Origin: an uncultured Clostridia bacterium
GTDB lineage: Bacteria; Bacillota; Clostridia; Oscillospirales; CAG-272
Length of the DNA stretch: 35,990 nucleotides
Assembly: GCA_944384585.1 (NCBI GenBank)
Contig: CALWTY010000024.1
Location: 1-35,990 of the forward strand
Direction of reading: 5' to 3'
Of the stretch, positions 16,228 through 26,758 are shown one piece after another. Below the pieces are notes generated by a model, which saw only the letters and a program-made list of their open reading frames with translations, was not told where the DNA came from and searched no databases. Numbering within the stretch: the stretch's first letter is position 1; each line of letters begins with the position of its first letter. Position numbers and translations under genes: made by a program.

Positions 16228-16756
16228 CAGAACACAGGCAGTGGAGCTGATTGAGCTTCTCCGGTCGAGAAGAAGCGTGCGCGCCTTTACCGATGAACCG
16301 ATCCCCTCCGAGGTGTTGAGAATGATTGCCGAGACGGCGGTCTATGCCCCCTCCGCTATGAACCGTCAGTGCTGGCACTTTTCGGTGCTGACAAAGCAGG
16401 AGGAGATCCGACGTCTGGCGGAGGCGGTGCGGATCGCCTGCGGACGGGATGAGGGCTATAACTTCTATCGCCCCGCCGCGATGATCCTTTCCTCCGCCGA
16501 CCGGGATTTCCCGATGGGACGGGACGACTGCGCCTGCGCGATGCAGAATATCTTCCTTTCAGCCTATGCGCTCGGTGTCGGCTCCGTCTGGATCAATCAG
16601 GTGCGTGAGTCGTCGGAGGCGCCGGCGGTGCGGGAGGTGCTGACCGCCCTCGGTGTTCCGCCGACTCATGCCGTCTATGGGGCGGCGGCGCTCGGCTACG
16701 CGGCAAAGCCGCCGAGAGTGACCGAAAAAAACCTCGGAAACATCACCTATCGGTGA
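16220..16756 (+). CDS. Nitroreductase-family flavoprotein
   Basis: 178 aa from the ATG at 16220, with GGAGG at 16206-16210. The opening LLRSRRSVRAFTDEPIP and AETAVYAPSAMNRQCWHF are the FMN-binding signatures of the family, and the later ALGVGSVWINQVRE and AALGYAAKPP complete the core. Such enzymes reduce nitro compounds, quinones or flavins with NAD(P)H and act as dimers. At 178 aa it is among the short members. It starts within the preceding membrane gene and is followed after 18 bases by a DtxR-type regulator, so redox or metal stress control is a reasonable but unproven idea. Confidence 0.9.
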   Translation: MNDRTQAVELIELLRSRRSVRAFTDEPIPSEVLRMIAETAVYAPSAMNRQCWHFSVLTKQEEIRRLAEAVRIACGRDEGYNFYRPAAMILSSADRDFPMGRDDCACAMQNIFLSAYALGVGSVWINQVRESSEAPAVREVLTALGVPPTHAVYGAAALGYAAKPPRVTEKNLGNITYR

Positions 16757-16774
16757 GCGGGAAGGGGTGAAATC

Positions 16775-17146
16775 ATGCATCTGCTTGAATCGGGAGAAAT
16801 GTATCTTGAGACAATTCTCGTGCTATCCAAAACCAAGAGCGGCGTCCGCGCCGTCGACGTCGGGGAATATATGGGCTATTCCAAGCCGAGCGTCAGCCGG
16901 GCAATGGGGCTTCTCAAGGCAGGGGGCTATGTGACCGCCGACGGCGACGGCTGCCTGTCCCTGACGGCCGAGGGGCTTGAAATCGCGGAGAAAATATACG
17001 AAAGGCATACGCTGCTGACCGAATTGCTTATCCGTCTGGGGGTTGATTCCGAAACCGCGTCGGAGGACGCCTGCAAAATGGAACATGTGATCAGCGACGC
17101 CTCCTTCGAGGCGATCAAAAGGCACGTCCGACAATACGGCTCGTGA
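16775..17146 (+). CDS. DtxR/MntR-family metal-dependent repressor (iron-type ligands)
   Basis: 123 aa: the winged helix (about residues 1-65, recognition region MGYSKPSVSRAMGLLKAGG) plus the metal-binding and dimerisation domain. It lacks the SH3-like third domain of long DtxR proteins, like MntR. Key ligand positions, aligned from memory: Met9 in GEMYLE, His78 in ERHTLL, then Cys100, Glu103 and His104 in DACKMEHVISD. Met and Cys at these places match the Fe-responsive DtxR/IdeR set; MntR has Asp and Glu there. Iron sensing is therefore inferred. The site 1 histidine near residue 97 seems absent. No DtxR-like palindrome was recognised nearby. It is the last gene before a 479-base gap. Confidence 0.85.
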   Translation: MHLLESGEMYLETILVLSKTKSGVRAVDVGEYMGYSKPSVSRAMGLLKAGGYVTADGDGCLSLTAEGLEIAEKIYERHTLLTELLIRLGVDSETASEDACKMEHVISDASFEAIKRHVRQYGS

Positions 17147-17460
17147 CGGATCCCTCCCCTCCCGCACCTGATTTTGCATGAAATCCGACTTCCGGATTCA
17201 TTAATCCTGCGATTCATTGTGCCTGAGCTTAAGATTAATCGGATTTTGCAAGTTTTGAAAATCAAAAAATCATTTTGCCGAAAATGACCTTTTTTAACAA
17301 ATTGAACAAAATACTTCCGTTTTACGGAAAATCAAGACAGGAGGGAGTGTCGTAACCTGTGGTATATGACGGATTCTTTTTATCCTCCTAAAGCGAAATT
17401 TGCATAATTCTTTTACAAAACTTCATTTCGTTTAGAATTTAAAAAAATTTCTCTGACGAA

Positions 17461-17489
17461 TTGACAGGAAACAAAGATGGTGATATAAT
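17461..17489 (+). promoter_or_regulatory. Strong promoter of the Opp-type transporter operon
   Basis: TTGACA (17461-17466), 17-base spacer, TATAAT (17484-17489), preceded by A/T tracts. Start of transcription is expected near 17496, giving a leader of about 130 bases. Confidence 0.92.
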
Positions 17490-17495
17490 ATAGAT

Positions 17496-17541
17496 AAGCA
17501 ATGGTGCTTAAAGATGCGTTGGGCCTCATGCTTTTTTTTTC
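17496..17541 (+). promoter_or_regulatory. Possible attenuator hairpin and T-run at the 5' end of the operon transcript
   Basis: AAGCA(A)TG at 17496-17503 can pair with CATGCTT at 17527-17533, and the stem is followed by a run of T to about 17540. It would lie at the very start of the mRNA. The stem is short with a bulge and a long loop, so intrinsic termination is only a possibility. Confidence 0.3.
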
Positions 17542-17625
17542 AAGGGATTCACGGAAGACGGCTGGGGCGCGGCGGACCGAAAGTGAATGAAATCAAAACG
17601 AATTATTCATGAAGGAGTGAAAAAC

Positions 17626-20415
17626 ATGAGAAAAAAATCAACAATGCTTCTTGCTCTTGTGATGGCGGCTGTGATGCTGTTCTCACTGGCGGGTTGCAAA
17701 GATGACGGCGGCAAAAATCCGTCGTCCAGCTCGACCGCTGCGGATAGCCAGGGCAACGTCCCGTCGGGCGAGGGCTACGTTGACGACGGCAAGCAGTACA
17801 CCTACCGTATGGCTCCGTCCGACATTCCCGAATCCTGGAACTATCACACCTATCAGTCCAACAGCAGCACTTATGTCCTTGACTACACCTCCGACGGCCT
17901 TTATACCTTTGCGTATAACGACGACTTCACGGGATATAAGATCGTTCCCGGAATGGCCGCCGATTATCCCGTCGATGTGACCGCCGACTACGTCGGAAAG
18001 TACGGCATCGTCGCCGGCGAAGAGAACAAGGCCTACAAGATCACCCTGAAGGATTACCTGTTCTTCGATAACGGCGAAAAGCTCGACGCCAATTCCTTCG
18101 TCGAGTCGATGAAGCTCCTGCTTGATCCCGCTGCCGCGAACTTCCGTGCCGACAACGTCTATCAGGCCGGTCAGCTCAAGATCTACAACGCAGAGAACTA
18201 TGTCAAGCAGAACAGCTACGCGCTGTCCAACTTCCTCGGCGCGTATGATTACATGGATCCCTCGACCTTCAAGGCCAACAGCGAAGGCATCCTTCAGCAT
18301 GAGGGCTACGATCTCGTCGTCGACATCAACAACGGCGCGGATTGGGGCGCTTCCATCATCGAGGCGGCCGGCTCGCAGGTCTTCAGCGAGGACGGCACTC
18401 AGATCGCGCTGATCAACGAGACCACCGGCGAGCGCTGGGGCTGGAGAACCGTCGACAGAGTCGGCGAGGGTGACGATGCTCACTTCGTCTTCTATGATCT
18501 CAACGGCAATGAGATCACCGGCGTGACGGTCAATGCCGCCGGCACCGGCTACGAGTACCAGGGTACTCCCATTAACTTCGAATACGCATATCCCGCTCCC
18601 GCGCAGGCTCTGATCGACGCCGCCGATGAGGATGGTCAGGTCAAGCTGACTGCAGAGCATCTGAAGAATCTGCAGAACCTCATCGCGATCCTCCACGGCT
18701 ATGCTTCCGTTGAGGAGTACGCGAAGGATGAGCCCGAGTACGCCTACCAGGAGTGCCTGGAGATGATCTTCCTCGGCAAGTTCATCGACAAGATGGAGTA
18801 TGACGGCAACGTCGGCTTCTTCGCTCCCAGCGCCAACGAGCTGGTCATCGTACTGAAGAACCCGATGGAGGACAACTTCTACCTCCGTTATGAGCTTTGC
18901 TCCAGCTTCTTCCTTGTTTACGCTCCCCTTTACAAGGAGTGCATCAAGATCGACAACGGTGTTTACACCAACACCTACGGCACCAGCGTTGATACCTTCG
19001 TCGGATACGGCCCCTACAAGCTGACCCAGTACACCGAGGGTGCTACCATCCGTCTGGACAGAAACACACACTGGCGCGGCTACAACAAGAACGACTACAT
19101 CGCCGGCACCTACATGACCGACAGCGTCAGCTACCAGAAGGTCACCGAGGATGCGGTCCGTCTCGGAATGTTCCTCAAGGGTGAGATCGATTCCTACGGT
19201 CTGACCGTCGAGGATATGAAGGACTACAACGGTTCTCAGTACACCTATTACAATGACTCCGAGTCTACCTGGTACCTTGCCATGAACCCCGATCTCGAGA
19301 ATCTCGGCAAGATCCAGAACACCACCAGCCCCGTGAACGCCGGCAACGCCGTCATCAAGACCGTGCTGACGATCCCGGAATTCCGTCAGGCGCTCTCCTA
19401 CTCGCTTGACCGTAACCAGTTCAACCAGACCCTTTCTCCCACCTCCGGCGTTGCCAAGGCGCTGCTCTCCTCGATGATCGTTGCCGATCCCGAGAGCGGA
19501 CTGACCTACCGCGCCATGGATGAGGCCAAGGACGCGATCCTCGAGTTCTGGGGCCTGTCCGACAAGTGGGGCGAGGGCAAGGAGTACGCCGACCGTGACG
19601 AGGCGATCGATTCCATCACCGGTTACGATCCCGCCGGCGCCAAGACCCTCTTCGACAAGGCGTATGATCTCGCCGTTTCTCAGGGCCTGATCACGCAGGA
19701 GCAGATCAGCAGCGGCAAGTGGGAGGTTCAGCTCACCATCGGTAAGCCCGCTGAGGGCAACTATTACAACCAGGGCTACGAGTTCCTGAAGAGCAACTGG
19801 GAAGGCGCCGTGAAGGGCACCAAGTTTGAGGGACACCTCACCTTCGTGCAGTCCGCCGTCCTCGGCGCCACCACCTTCGGAAAGGCTCTCCGTACCGGTA
19901 CCGTTGATATCCTCTTCGGCGTCGGCTACGGCGGATCGATGTTCGATCCCTACTCGATGATGGATTGCTTCACCGGCTCGCTTCAGTACGATCCCTTCAC
20001 CGACAAGTCCAAGATCGATCTCGACGTCACGATTGACGGCAAGACCCTCCGCGCCAGCCTCTACGACTGGGTCAGCGTCGCTCTCCAGGGCGATAAGATC
20101 GAAGCTGTTGTGGTCGATGCCAACGGCAACGCTACCTCCGAGAAGGTCACCCTTTCCGCCGGCGCCAGCGACAAGGCTGAAACCAGAGTCGCGATCCTGG
20201 CCGCTGCCGAGACGAAGGTTCTGACCCTGGCCAACATCTTCCCGGTCTCCACCGACGCGACTGCCTCCCTCAGATGCATGAGAGTCCAGTACAAGACCGA
20301 GGATTATGTTGTCGGTATGGGCCGCGGCGGTATCGAGTGGTACACCTACGCCATGGATGACGCTCAGTTCGCTGAGTATGTCAAGAACCAGGGCGGCACG
20401 CTCAACTACAAATAA
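17626..20415 (+). CDS. ABC transporter solute-binding lipoprotein, enlarged OppA/DppA (SBP_bac_5) type
   Basis: 929 aa from the ATG at 17626, with GAAGGAG in a good position; an in-frame ATG at 17587 has no such site. The signal peptide is MRKKSTMLLALVMAAVMLFS with a lipobox LAGC, so Cys24 is lipidated outside the cell. Family-like segments are PESWNYHTYQSNSSTYVLDY, GLYTF, ITLKDYLFFDNGEKLDANSF, FVGYGPYKLTQYTEGATIRL and REALSYSLDRN-like FRQALSYSLDRNQFNQTL. OppA proteins are usually 500-600 aa, so about 350 residues are extra, with candidate inserted parts around residues 200-400. Codon choice is strongly C-ending and uniform, as in highly expressed genes and unlike most neighbours. The ligand is probably a peptide, but this is family-level inference. 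Confidence 0.88.
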   Translation: MRKKSTMLLALVMAAVMLFSLAGCKDDGGKNPSSSSTAADSQGNVPSGEGYVDDGKQYTYRMAPSDIPESWNYHTYQSNSSTYVLDYTSDGLYTFAYNDDFTGYKIVPGMAADYPVDVTADYVGKYGIVAGEENKAYKITLKDYLFFDNGEKLDANSFVESMKLLLDPAAANFRADNVYQAGQLKIYNAENYVKQNSYALSNFLGAYDYMDPSTFKANSEGILQHEGYDLVVDINNGADWGASIIEAAGSQVFSEDGTQIALINETTGERWGWRTVDRVGEGDDAHFVFYDLNGNEITGVTVNAAGTGYEYQGTPINFEYAYPAPAQALIDAADEDGQVKLTAEHLKNLQNLIAILHGYASVEEYAKDEPEYAYQECLEMIFLGKFIDKMEYDGNVGFFAPSANELVIVLKNPMEDNFYLRYELCSSFFLVYAPLYKECIKIDNGVYTNTYGTSVDTFVGYGPYKLTQYTEGATIRLDRNTHWRGYNKNDYIAGTYMTDSVSYQKVTEDAVRLGMFLKGEIDSYGLTVEDMKDYNGSQYTYYNDSESTWYLAMNPDLENLGKIQNTTSPVNAGNAVIKTVLTIPEFRQALSYSLDRNQFNQTLSPTSGVAKALLSSMIVADPESGLTYRAMDEAKDAILEFWGLSDKWGEGKEYADRDEAIDSITGYDPAGAKTLFDKAYDLAVSQGLITQEQISSGKWEVQLTIGKPAEGNYYNQGYEFLKSNWEGAVKGTKFEGHLTFVQSAVLGATTFGKALRTGTVDILFGVGYGGSMFDPYSMMDCFTGSLQYDPFTDKSKIDLDVTIDGKTLRASLYDWVSVALQGDKIEAVVVDANGNATSEKVTLSAGASDKAETRVAILAAAETKVLTLANIFPVSTDATASLRCMRVQYKTEDYVVGMGRGGIEWYTYAMDDAQFAEYVKNQGGTLNYK

Positions 20416-20746
20416 TCGCAACCGATTCGTAAGAACGGTATCGGACCCGTTCTCAGTCAAGGCGGATCCTCCGTGATCTGCCGAAACCGAAATGAGACGG
20501 CGGGACATCGTTCCGATGTCCCGCCGCCGCTGTATTAGCCCAATGGCGCGTTTCAATGGGGAAGAGACTGCCGTGACCACCGCTCCTCAAAGCAGGAGGG
20601 ATGCGCGGCAGCTTCCGTCATCGGGAAGCCGACAGGAAACACAGCTTCCGTCGTGTTTCACGGCGATCTTCCGTGTTGCAAGGCGGCATTGAGTTAAAAT
20701 CCTGAATACTGATGCCGGACGGCACATAGTTAAGGAGGGGAACCGT
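20416..20746. other. Gap between binding protein and permease genes
   Basis: 331 bases without a credible ORF or a well-spaced promoter. It contains the 13-bp perfect inverted repeat at 20498-20526 and a smaller stem GCTTCC/GGAAGC near 20610-20630. AAGGAGGGG at 20732-20740 belongs to the permease gene. The layout fits partial termination or RNA-end stabilisation after the abundant binding-protein message. Confidence 0.55.
20498..20526 (+). terminator. Strong inverted repeat after the binding-protein gene
   Basis: CGGCGGGACATCG and CGATGTCCCGCCG form a perfect 13-bp stem with a 3-base loop TTC. No T-run follows, so full termination is doubtful; a 3'-end stabiliser or partial stop that favours binding protein over membrane subunits is the likelier role. 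Confidence 0.55.
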
Positions 20747-21841
20747 TTGTATATCTTCAAATACATACTCAAAAGAATAGCGCTCATGCTGTTTGTCTTT
20801 TTTGTTATCATTACCATGTGCTTCGTCCTGGTCAAGATGCTGCCGGATATGCCGGCAGAAAGCTTCGGGAAGGACATGGAGCTGATCCTCACCAGACGGG
20901 AGGGGCTCGGCCAGATCAAGCTGCACCGTGAAAACGGGCAGATCCTCTATGTCAGATACGACAGCAAGGGTGATATTCTCCGCGATGAGAACGGCGACCC
21001 GATCCTCACCCAAAAGGGCGACCCGCTCGGCCGCCCCTGGTACGACAGAGTGCCGATTCTGCAGCAGTACGGGACGTTTCTTACCCGTGCCGTCAAGGGA
21101 GATTTCGGCGTTGGTGAAACCTATAAACTCGGCAGCGAGGTCTGGACGATTTTCAAGAATCGCCTCCCCTATACCGTCGTGCTGAATCTTACCACCATCC
21201 TGATCTCCATCCCGCTCGGCCTGATGCTCGGTATTTTTGCCGCGCTGAAGAAGAACAAATGGCAGGATCACCTGATCTCGACGGGCGTCATGGTCTTCGT
21301 TTCGGTTCCCTCCTTCATCTACGCCTTCCTGGTGCAGTATCTCTTCTTCTTTGAGCTGGGATGGTTCAAGGCAACGGTCGACGTGAGCAACGGGCCGTTC
21401 AGCTGGTCGTATATCTTTACCGCCATCCCCGCCATCCTGTCGATGTCCTTCGGAACGATCGCCGGCTTCGCCCGCTATACCCGAGCCGAGCTGACCGAGG
21501 TGCTGACGAGCGACTTCATGCTGCTGGCCAGAACCAAGGGCCTGACCCGCGCACAGGCGACGGTCCGTCACGCCATGCGGAACGCTATGGTGCCGATCTT
21601 CCCGATGATTCTCGGAGAATTTATCTCGATCATGAGCGGCTCCCTGATCATTGAGAGGATGTTCACCATCCCCGGCGTCGGTGAGCTGTATATCGGCTCG
21701 ATCCAGGCGCAGCCTGCACCGGACTATAACTTCTTCATGCTTCTGACGATTTTCTATACCTTTATCGGATTGGCCGCCGGCATTGTCATCGACATCAGCT
21801 ACGGCATCATCGATCCGAGAATCAGAATGGGGGCGAGATAA
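20747..21841 (+). CDS. oppB: Opp/Dpp-type ABC permease, OppB-like
   Basis: 364 aa with a TTG start at 20747, chosen because AAGGAGGGG lies 6 bases upstream. Six transmembrane segments: one at about residues 8-26, then five after residue 140. The BPD_transp_1 coupling loop is visible as ELTEVLTSDFMLLARTKGLT. OppB proteins are about 305-340 aa. The extra length lies in the external stretch after the first segment (about residues 45-105), which includes a charged YDSKGDILRDENGDPILTQK element with two short DxxGD-like turns. It forms the pore with the next gene product. The stop TAA is directly followed by the ATG of the oppC-like gene. Confidence 0.92.
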   Translation: MYIFKYILKRIALMLFVFFVIITMCFVLVKMLPDMPAESFGKDMELILTRREGLGQIKLHRENGQILYVRYDSKGDILRDENGDPILTQKGDPLGRPWYDRVPILQQYGTFLTRAVKGDFGVGETYKLGSEVWTIFKNRLPYTVVLNLTTILISIPLGLMLGIFAALKKNKWQDHLISTGVMVFVSVPSFIYAFLVQYLFFFELGWFKATVDVSNGPFSWSYIFTAIPAILSMSFGTIAGFARYTRAELTEVLTSDFMLLARTKGLTRAQATVRHAMRNAMVPIFPMILGEFISIMSGSLIIERMFTIPGVGELYIGSIQAQPAPDYNFFMLLTIFYTFIGLAAGIVIDISYGIIDPRIRMGAR

Positions 21842-23395
21842 ATGGAAAACAAGGATTTCAATCTCGAAAATATCCCGGCTGATCAGTTCCAATTTGCCAA
21901 TACCGCCGAAAACCTCCATGACAAAAAGCTCAAGACCAAACAGATGAGCTACTTCCAGGACGTCTTCAATCGCTTTGCCAAAAACAAATCCTCCGTTGTG
22001 GCGGCGGTCATCATCATCGTCCTGCTGATCTTTGCCATCGTCGGGCCGCTCTTCGGCAACAAGGCCTACGTCGACTCCTACCGCACCGATACGATGCTGG
22101 TCAACTACCAGTACCTCAAGCCCCGCCTTCCCTTTATGGAGGGAACCGGCATCTGGGACGGAAGCACCGTCCTTGAGGTGTCGGAGAACCGGTACGACGT
22201 CTATCGCGGCATGGAGGAGGAGATCGGGCATCCGATCATCCAGGAGGTCATCTCCACCACTACGACCACCAACGTCTTCAACGAGACCTCGACCCTGTAC
22301 AAGATCCGCATCGATTCCTATACCGCCCTTGACACCTTCCTGCTCACGCTGACTGCCGACCAATACCTCGAAATTCAGAAATGGCAGGACGAAACCGGGA
22401 TTCAGGTCATCCTGCCCCGTGTCAAGACCGACGTCGTCGGAAACAACAACATCTGGTATCAGAGCGACCGGAAGGGCAACGCCAAGTTCGATGCCGACGG
22501 CAATTTCATCCCCTCCTATTACACCAGCGGCTATGACGACTATACGAGCAAGGTGCGTCTTGAGAACGACCCCTGGACGGAGGAAGACCCCTCAGCCGGC
22601 TGGCGCTACGCGCAGCGGACCGGTACGGCGGAGTCGGGCTATAACTATGTCGTCCGACTGAGTGCCTACAACTATTTCATCTACCGCTATGGCTTCGAGC
22701 CTTGCTTCGCCTTCGGAACCGACGCAAGAGGCTTCGATATCTTCTCCCGCCTGGCAAACGGCGCACGCTTCAGCTTTATGCTCGCCATCACCGTTTCGCT
22801 GATCAACCTTCTCATCGGCGCGATCTACGGCGCGATCGAGGGCTACTACGGCGGCGTGGTCGATATCGTCATGGAACGGATCTCGGATATTCTGGCAGGC
22901 GTCCCCTTTACGGTCGTAACGGTCCTGTTCAGCCTGCATCTGGCAAGCAAGATCGGAATGGTGCCGTCACTGCTGTTCGCCTTTGTCTCAACCGGGTGGA
23001 TCGGCATGGCGAGCCGCGTCAGAATGCAGTTCTATCGCTTTAAAAACCGCGAATATGTGCTGGCTGCCCGCACCCTCGGCGCGTCCGACGCCCGCATCAT
23101 GTTCAAGCATATTTTCCCGAACAGCCTCGGTACCATCATCACCGGCTCGGTGCTTGTGATCCCCGGCGTCATCTTCAGCGAAACCTCCCTCAGCTACCTC
23201 GGCATCATCAATCTCGACAGCGCCTCCGTCACCTCGATCGGTGCGATGCTGTCGGCCGGTCAGAGCTGTATGACGACCGCTCCCCATGTCGTGTTCTTCC
23301 CCGCCTTGTTCATCTCTCTGCTGATGATCAGCTTTAACCTGTTTGGAAACGGCCTGAGAGACGCCTTCAATCCGTCTACGAGAGGAGTTGAATGA
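21842..23395 (+). CDS. oppC: Opp/Dpp-type ABC permease, OppC-like, with a large external insert
   Basis: 517 aa, compared with about 300 for OppC. A cytoplasmic N-terminus and the OppC_N segment lead into transmembrane helix 1 (about residues 51-71). The motif that normally follows after 20-30 residues, here FGTDARGFDIFSRLANGAR, only appears at residue 291. About 190 residues (73-290), rich in Tyr, Thr and Asp and without membrane helices, are therefore inserted in the first external loop. The remaining five helices and the coupling loop EYVLAARTLGASDARIMFKH are normal, as is the end DAFNPSTRG. The insert is on the same side as the binding protein and could dock it; that is inference. It is directly adjacent to oppB-like and overlaps the next gene (ATGA). 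Confidence 0.92.
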   Translation: MENKDFNLENIPADQFQFANTAENLHDKKLKTKQMSYFQDVFNRFAKNKSSVVAAVIIIVLLIFAIVGPLFGNKAYVDSYRTDTMLVNYQYLKPRLPFMEGTGIWDGSTVLEVSENRYDVYRGMEEEIGHPIIQEVISTTTTTNVFNETSTLYKIRIDSYTALDTFLLTLTADQYLEIQKWQDETGIQVILPRVKTDVVGNNNIWYQSDRKGNAKFDADGNFIPSYYTSGYDDYTSKVRLENDPWTEEDPSAGWRYAQRTGTAESGYNYVVRLSAYNYFIYRYGFEPCFAFGTDARGFDIFSRLANGARFSFMLAITVSLINLLIGAIYGAIEGYYGGVVDIVMERISDILAGVPFTVVTVLFSLHLASKIGMVPSLLFAFVSTGWIGMASRVRMQFYRFKNREYVLAARTLGASDARIMFKHIFPNSLGTIITGSVLVIPGVIFSETSLSYLGIINLDSASVTSIGAMLSAGQSCMTTAPHVVFFPALFISLLMISFNLFGNGLRDAFNPSTRGVE

Positions 23396-25537
23396 TCATG
23401 GATAAGAAACTTCAGGTCAAGGGACTGACCATATCATTCAAGACCCGTGAGGGAAAGGTTCAGGCGGTCCGCAATATCGATTTTGATCTCAACCGCGGCG
23501 AGACACTTGCCATCGTCGGGGAGTCGGGATCGGGTAAATCCGTCACCTCCAAGGCGATTCTCGGCATTCTGGCGGGAAACTCGATCGTGGAAAACGGCGA
23601 GATCCTCTATGACGGCAAGGATCTTCTGAAGATTTCGGAGGATGAATTCCATAAGATCCGCGGTGATAAGATCGCGATGATCTTCCAGGACCCGATGTCG
23701 AGCCTCAACCCCATCGCGCGGATCGGCAAGCAGCTGACCGAGGCGATGATCCTCAAGGGAAAGGCGCGTCAGAAGGAAAGCAGAACCTCCTTCAATACCT
23801 ACCTCGCCAAGCTGCGCGAGGAGATGAAGACGATCATTCCCCAGGAAGAGGCGGTTCGCAAATGTCATGATTTCGATAAATTCGAATACAAGCATCTTGA
23901 ACTGGAATCGGCATACAACCGCGCGCATGAGGCGGCGACCGAGGCGATCGACGATATCGATGCCCTCTGCTTTGAGCTGGGAAAAAAAGGCGCAAAGGAT
24001 GTCCGCTATCGCGTCGGCAGAATCAGAAGTCTTTCGATGGCTTCCGTTCAGGAGTATGTCGTCAAGGAGGATGCGGATGCGCTGAAGGCGACTGCCGCCT
24101 CCCTCCCCCGGCTGGCCCGCGCCGCCGGCAACAACATCGATAACGAACCCCTGGTCGTCGCCCTTCGGGCAATCGGGGAAATCCTGAAGAAGGCGGTTGC
24201 CCTGGAGCAGCCGAACTTCTTCGCACTCGGCTACTATTCCGTCTTTTCGGGGCAGGCAATTCCCGCGCTGCCGGTGGCGGAGCTGAACAAGAGCATGAGA
24301 AGCTACCTCGATGACCACTTCATGCTCGATTTTATCGAGAACGTCACGCTGGCGCTTCGGAAATCGGCGGAGAAGACCGCTGACAATATGCGCCGCGCCG
24401 TTGATCTCATCGGGGAGGTGCGTCCCCTCTTTACCGCGGAGACGCTTGACAAGGGCAAGACCTATGCGGCGCTGAAAACGCTCGGCGCGGCGGTCTCCGC
24501 CTCGATTGATCCCCTCGCCATCACGAAGGACAGCCTGAGCTATACCTTTGAGTCGGCATTCCGCTCCGAGCTTGACCGGTACTTCTCGGGCTTCTCCGGG
24601 AATGTCAGGGAGCAGAAGCGCTTTGACCGCCAGACGGCGAAGCAGAATCGGCAGCGTGCAAGAGGCAAGGAGCCGTCCTGGACGGTTGTCGAGCCTTCGC
24701 TTGTCGACTTCGATCTTGTTAAATCCAATCTCCTGGCACAGCTCGACCGAACGGCGGCTCATTATCGGGAGGCGCTTGACGCAGCAGACTCCCGTGACTT
24801 CCGCGAGGAAGCGGTGGCGGTCATCGATTACCTCAAGGACTGCGCCAGCGGCGTCGTGCTGAAGGTGACGAAGCAGATGGCAAAGAACAAGGCGATCAAG
24901 CTGATGGAGGAGGTCGGTATTTCCGAGCCGAGAAAACGCTTCCGTCAGTATCCCTTTGAATTCTCCGGCGGTATGCGGCAGAGAATCGTGATCGCCATCG
25001 CGCTGGCTGCCAATCCCGACATTCTGATCTGCGACGAGCCGACGACGGCGCTTGACGTGACCATTCAGTCCCAGATCCTGGAGCTGATCAACAAGCTCAA
25101 GAAGGAGCGTCGCCTCTCGGTCATCTTCATTACCCATGACCTCGGCGTCGTCGCCAATATGGCAGACCGGATCGCCGTCATGTATGCCGGAAAGATTGTC
25201 GAGTACGGCACGTCGGAGGATATCTTCTATCACTCGGCGCATCCCTATACCTGGGCGCTGCTCTCCTCGATGCCCGATCTTGATTCCACCGATCGTCTCG
25301 ATGCGATCCCCGGATCGACCCCGGATATGCTGTATCCGCCGAAGGGAGACGCCTTTGCAGAGCGGAATAAATACGCGCTGAAGATCGACTTCGAGCGCCA
25401 GCCGCCGATGTTCAGAATCAGCGATACCCATTATGCCGCCACATGGCTGCTCCATCCCAACGCACCGAAGGTAGAGCCGCCCAAGGCGGTCACCGACCGC
25501 ATCAACCGAATGAAGCAGAAGAGGGAGGCACAGAACG

Positions 25538-25548
<11 letters not shown>
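23392..25548 (+). CDS. oppD: Opp/Dpp ABC ATPase, OppD-like, with a ~360-residue insert
   Basis: 718 aa; OppD is about 330. The start is ATG 23392 or ATG 23398, both near AGGAG. All ATPase motifs are intact: Walker A GESGSGKS (43-50), Q-loop Gln99 in IFQDPMSSLNP, signature FSGGMRQR (524-531), Walker B ILICDEPTTALD (Asp548, Glu549), switch His582 in ITHDLGVVANMADR. The C-terminal oligopeptide-transporter extension (HPYTWALLSSMPD and beyond) is present, but the usual cysteine cluster for Fe-S binding is not evident. Between about residues 128 and 497 lies an Ala/Glu/Lys/Leu-rich, apparently helical region with no recognised motif, in the helical subdomain that contacts the permease. The frame is open throughout with normal codon use, so it is a real insertion. 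Confidence 0.9.
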
Positions 25549-26740
<1,192 letters not shown>

Positions 26741-26758
26741 AGACGGCGGAGTCTGCCG

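Larger units (their letters stand above)
17147..17625. other. AT-rich regulatory gap before the ABC transporter operon
   Basis: 479 bases, clearly more A+T-rich than the flanking genes, with no credible ORF. It holds a weak bulged hairpin around 17180-17201 (TGAAATCCG/CGGATTCA), long A and T tracts at 17260-17460 that could act as an UP element or bent DNA, a strong promoter at 17461, and a T-run leader. A second weaker pair, TTTACA 17412 and TAGAAT 17433, has only a 15-base spacer. Confidence 0.6.

Noticed and set aside
23773-24882. Intein in the OppD-like ATPase
   Set aside because: No intein start Cys/Ser block, no terminal His-Asn followed by Cys/Ser/Thr, and the junctions do not fall at a conserved motif such as Walker A.
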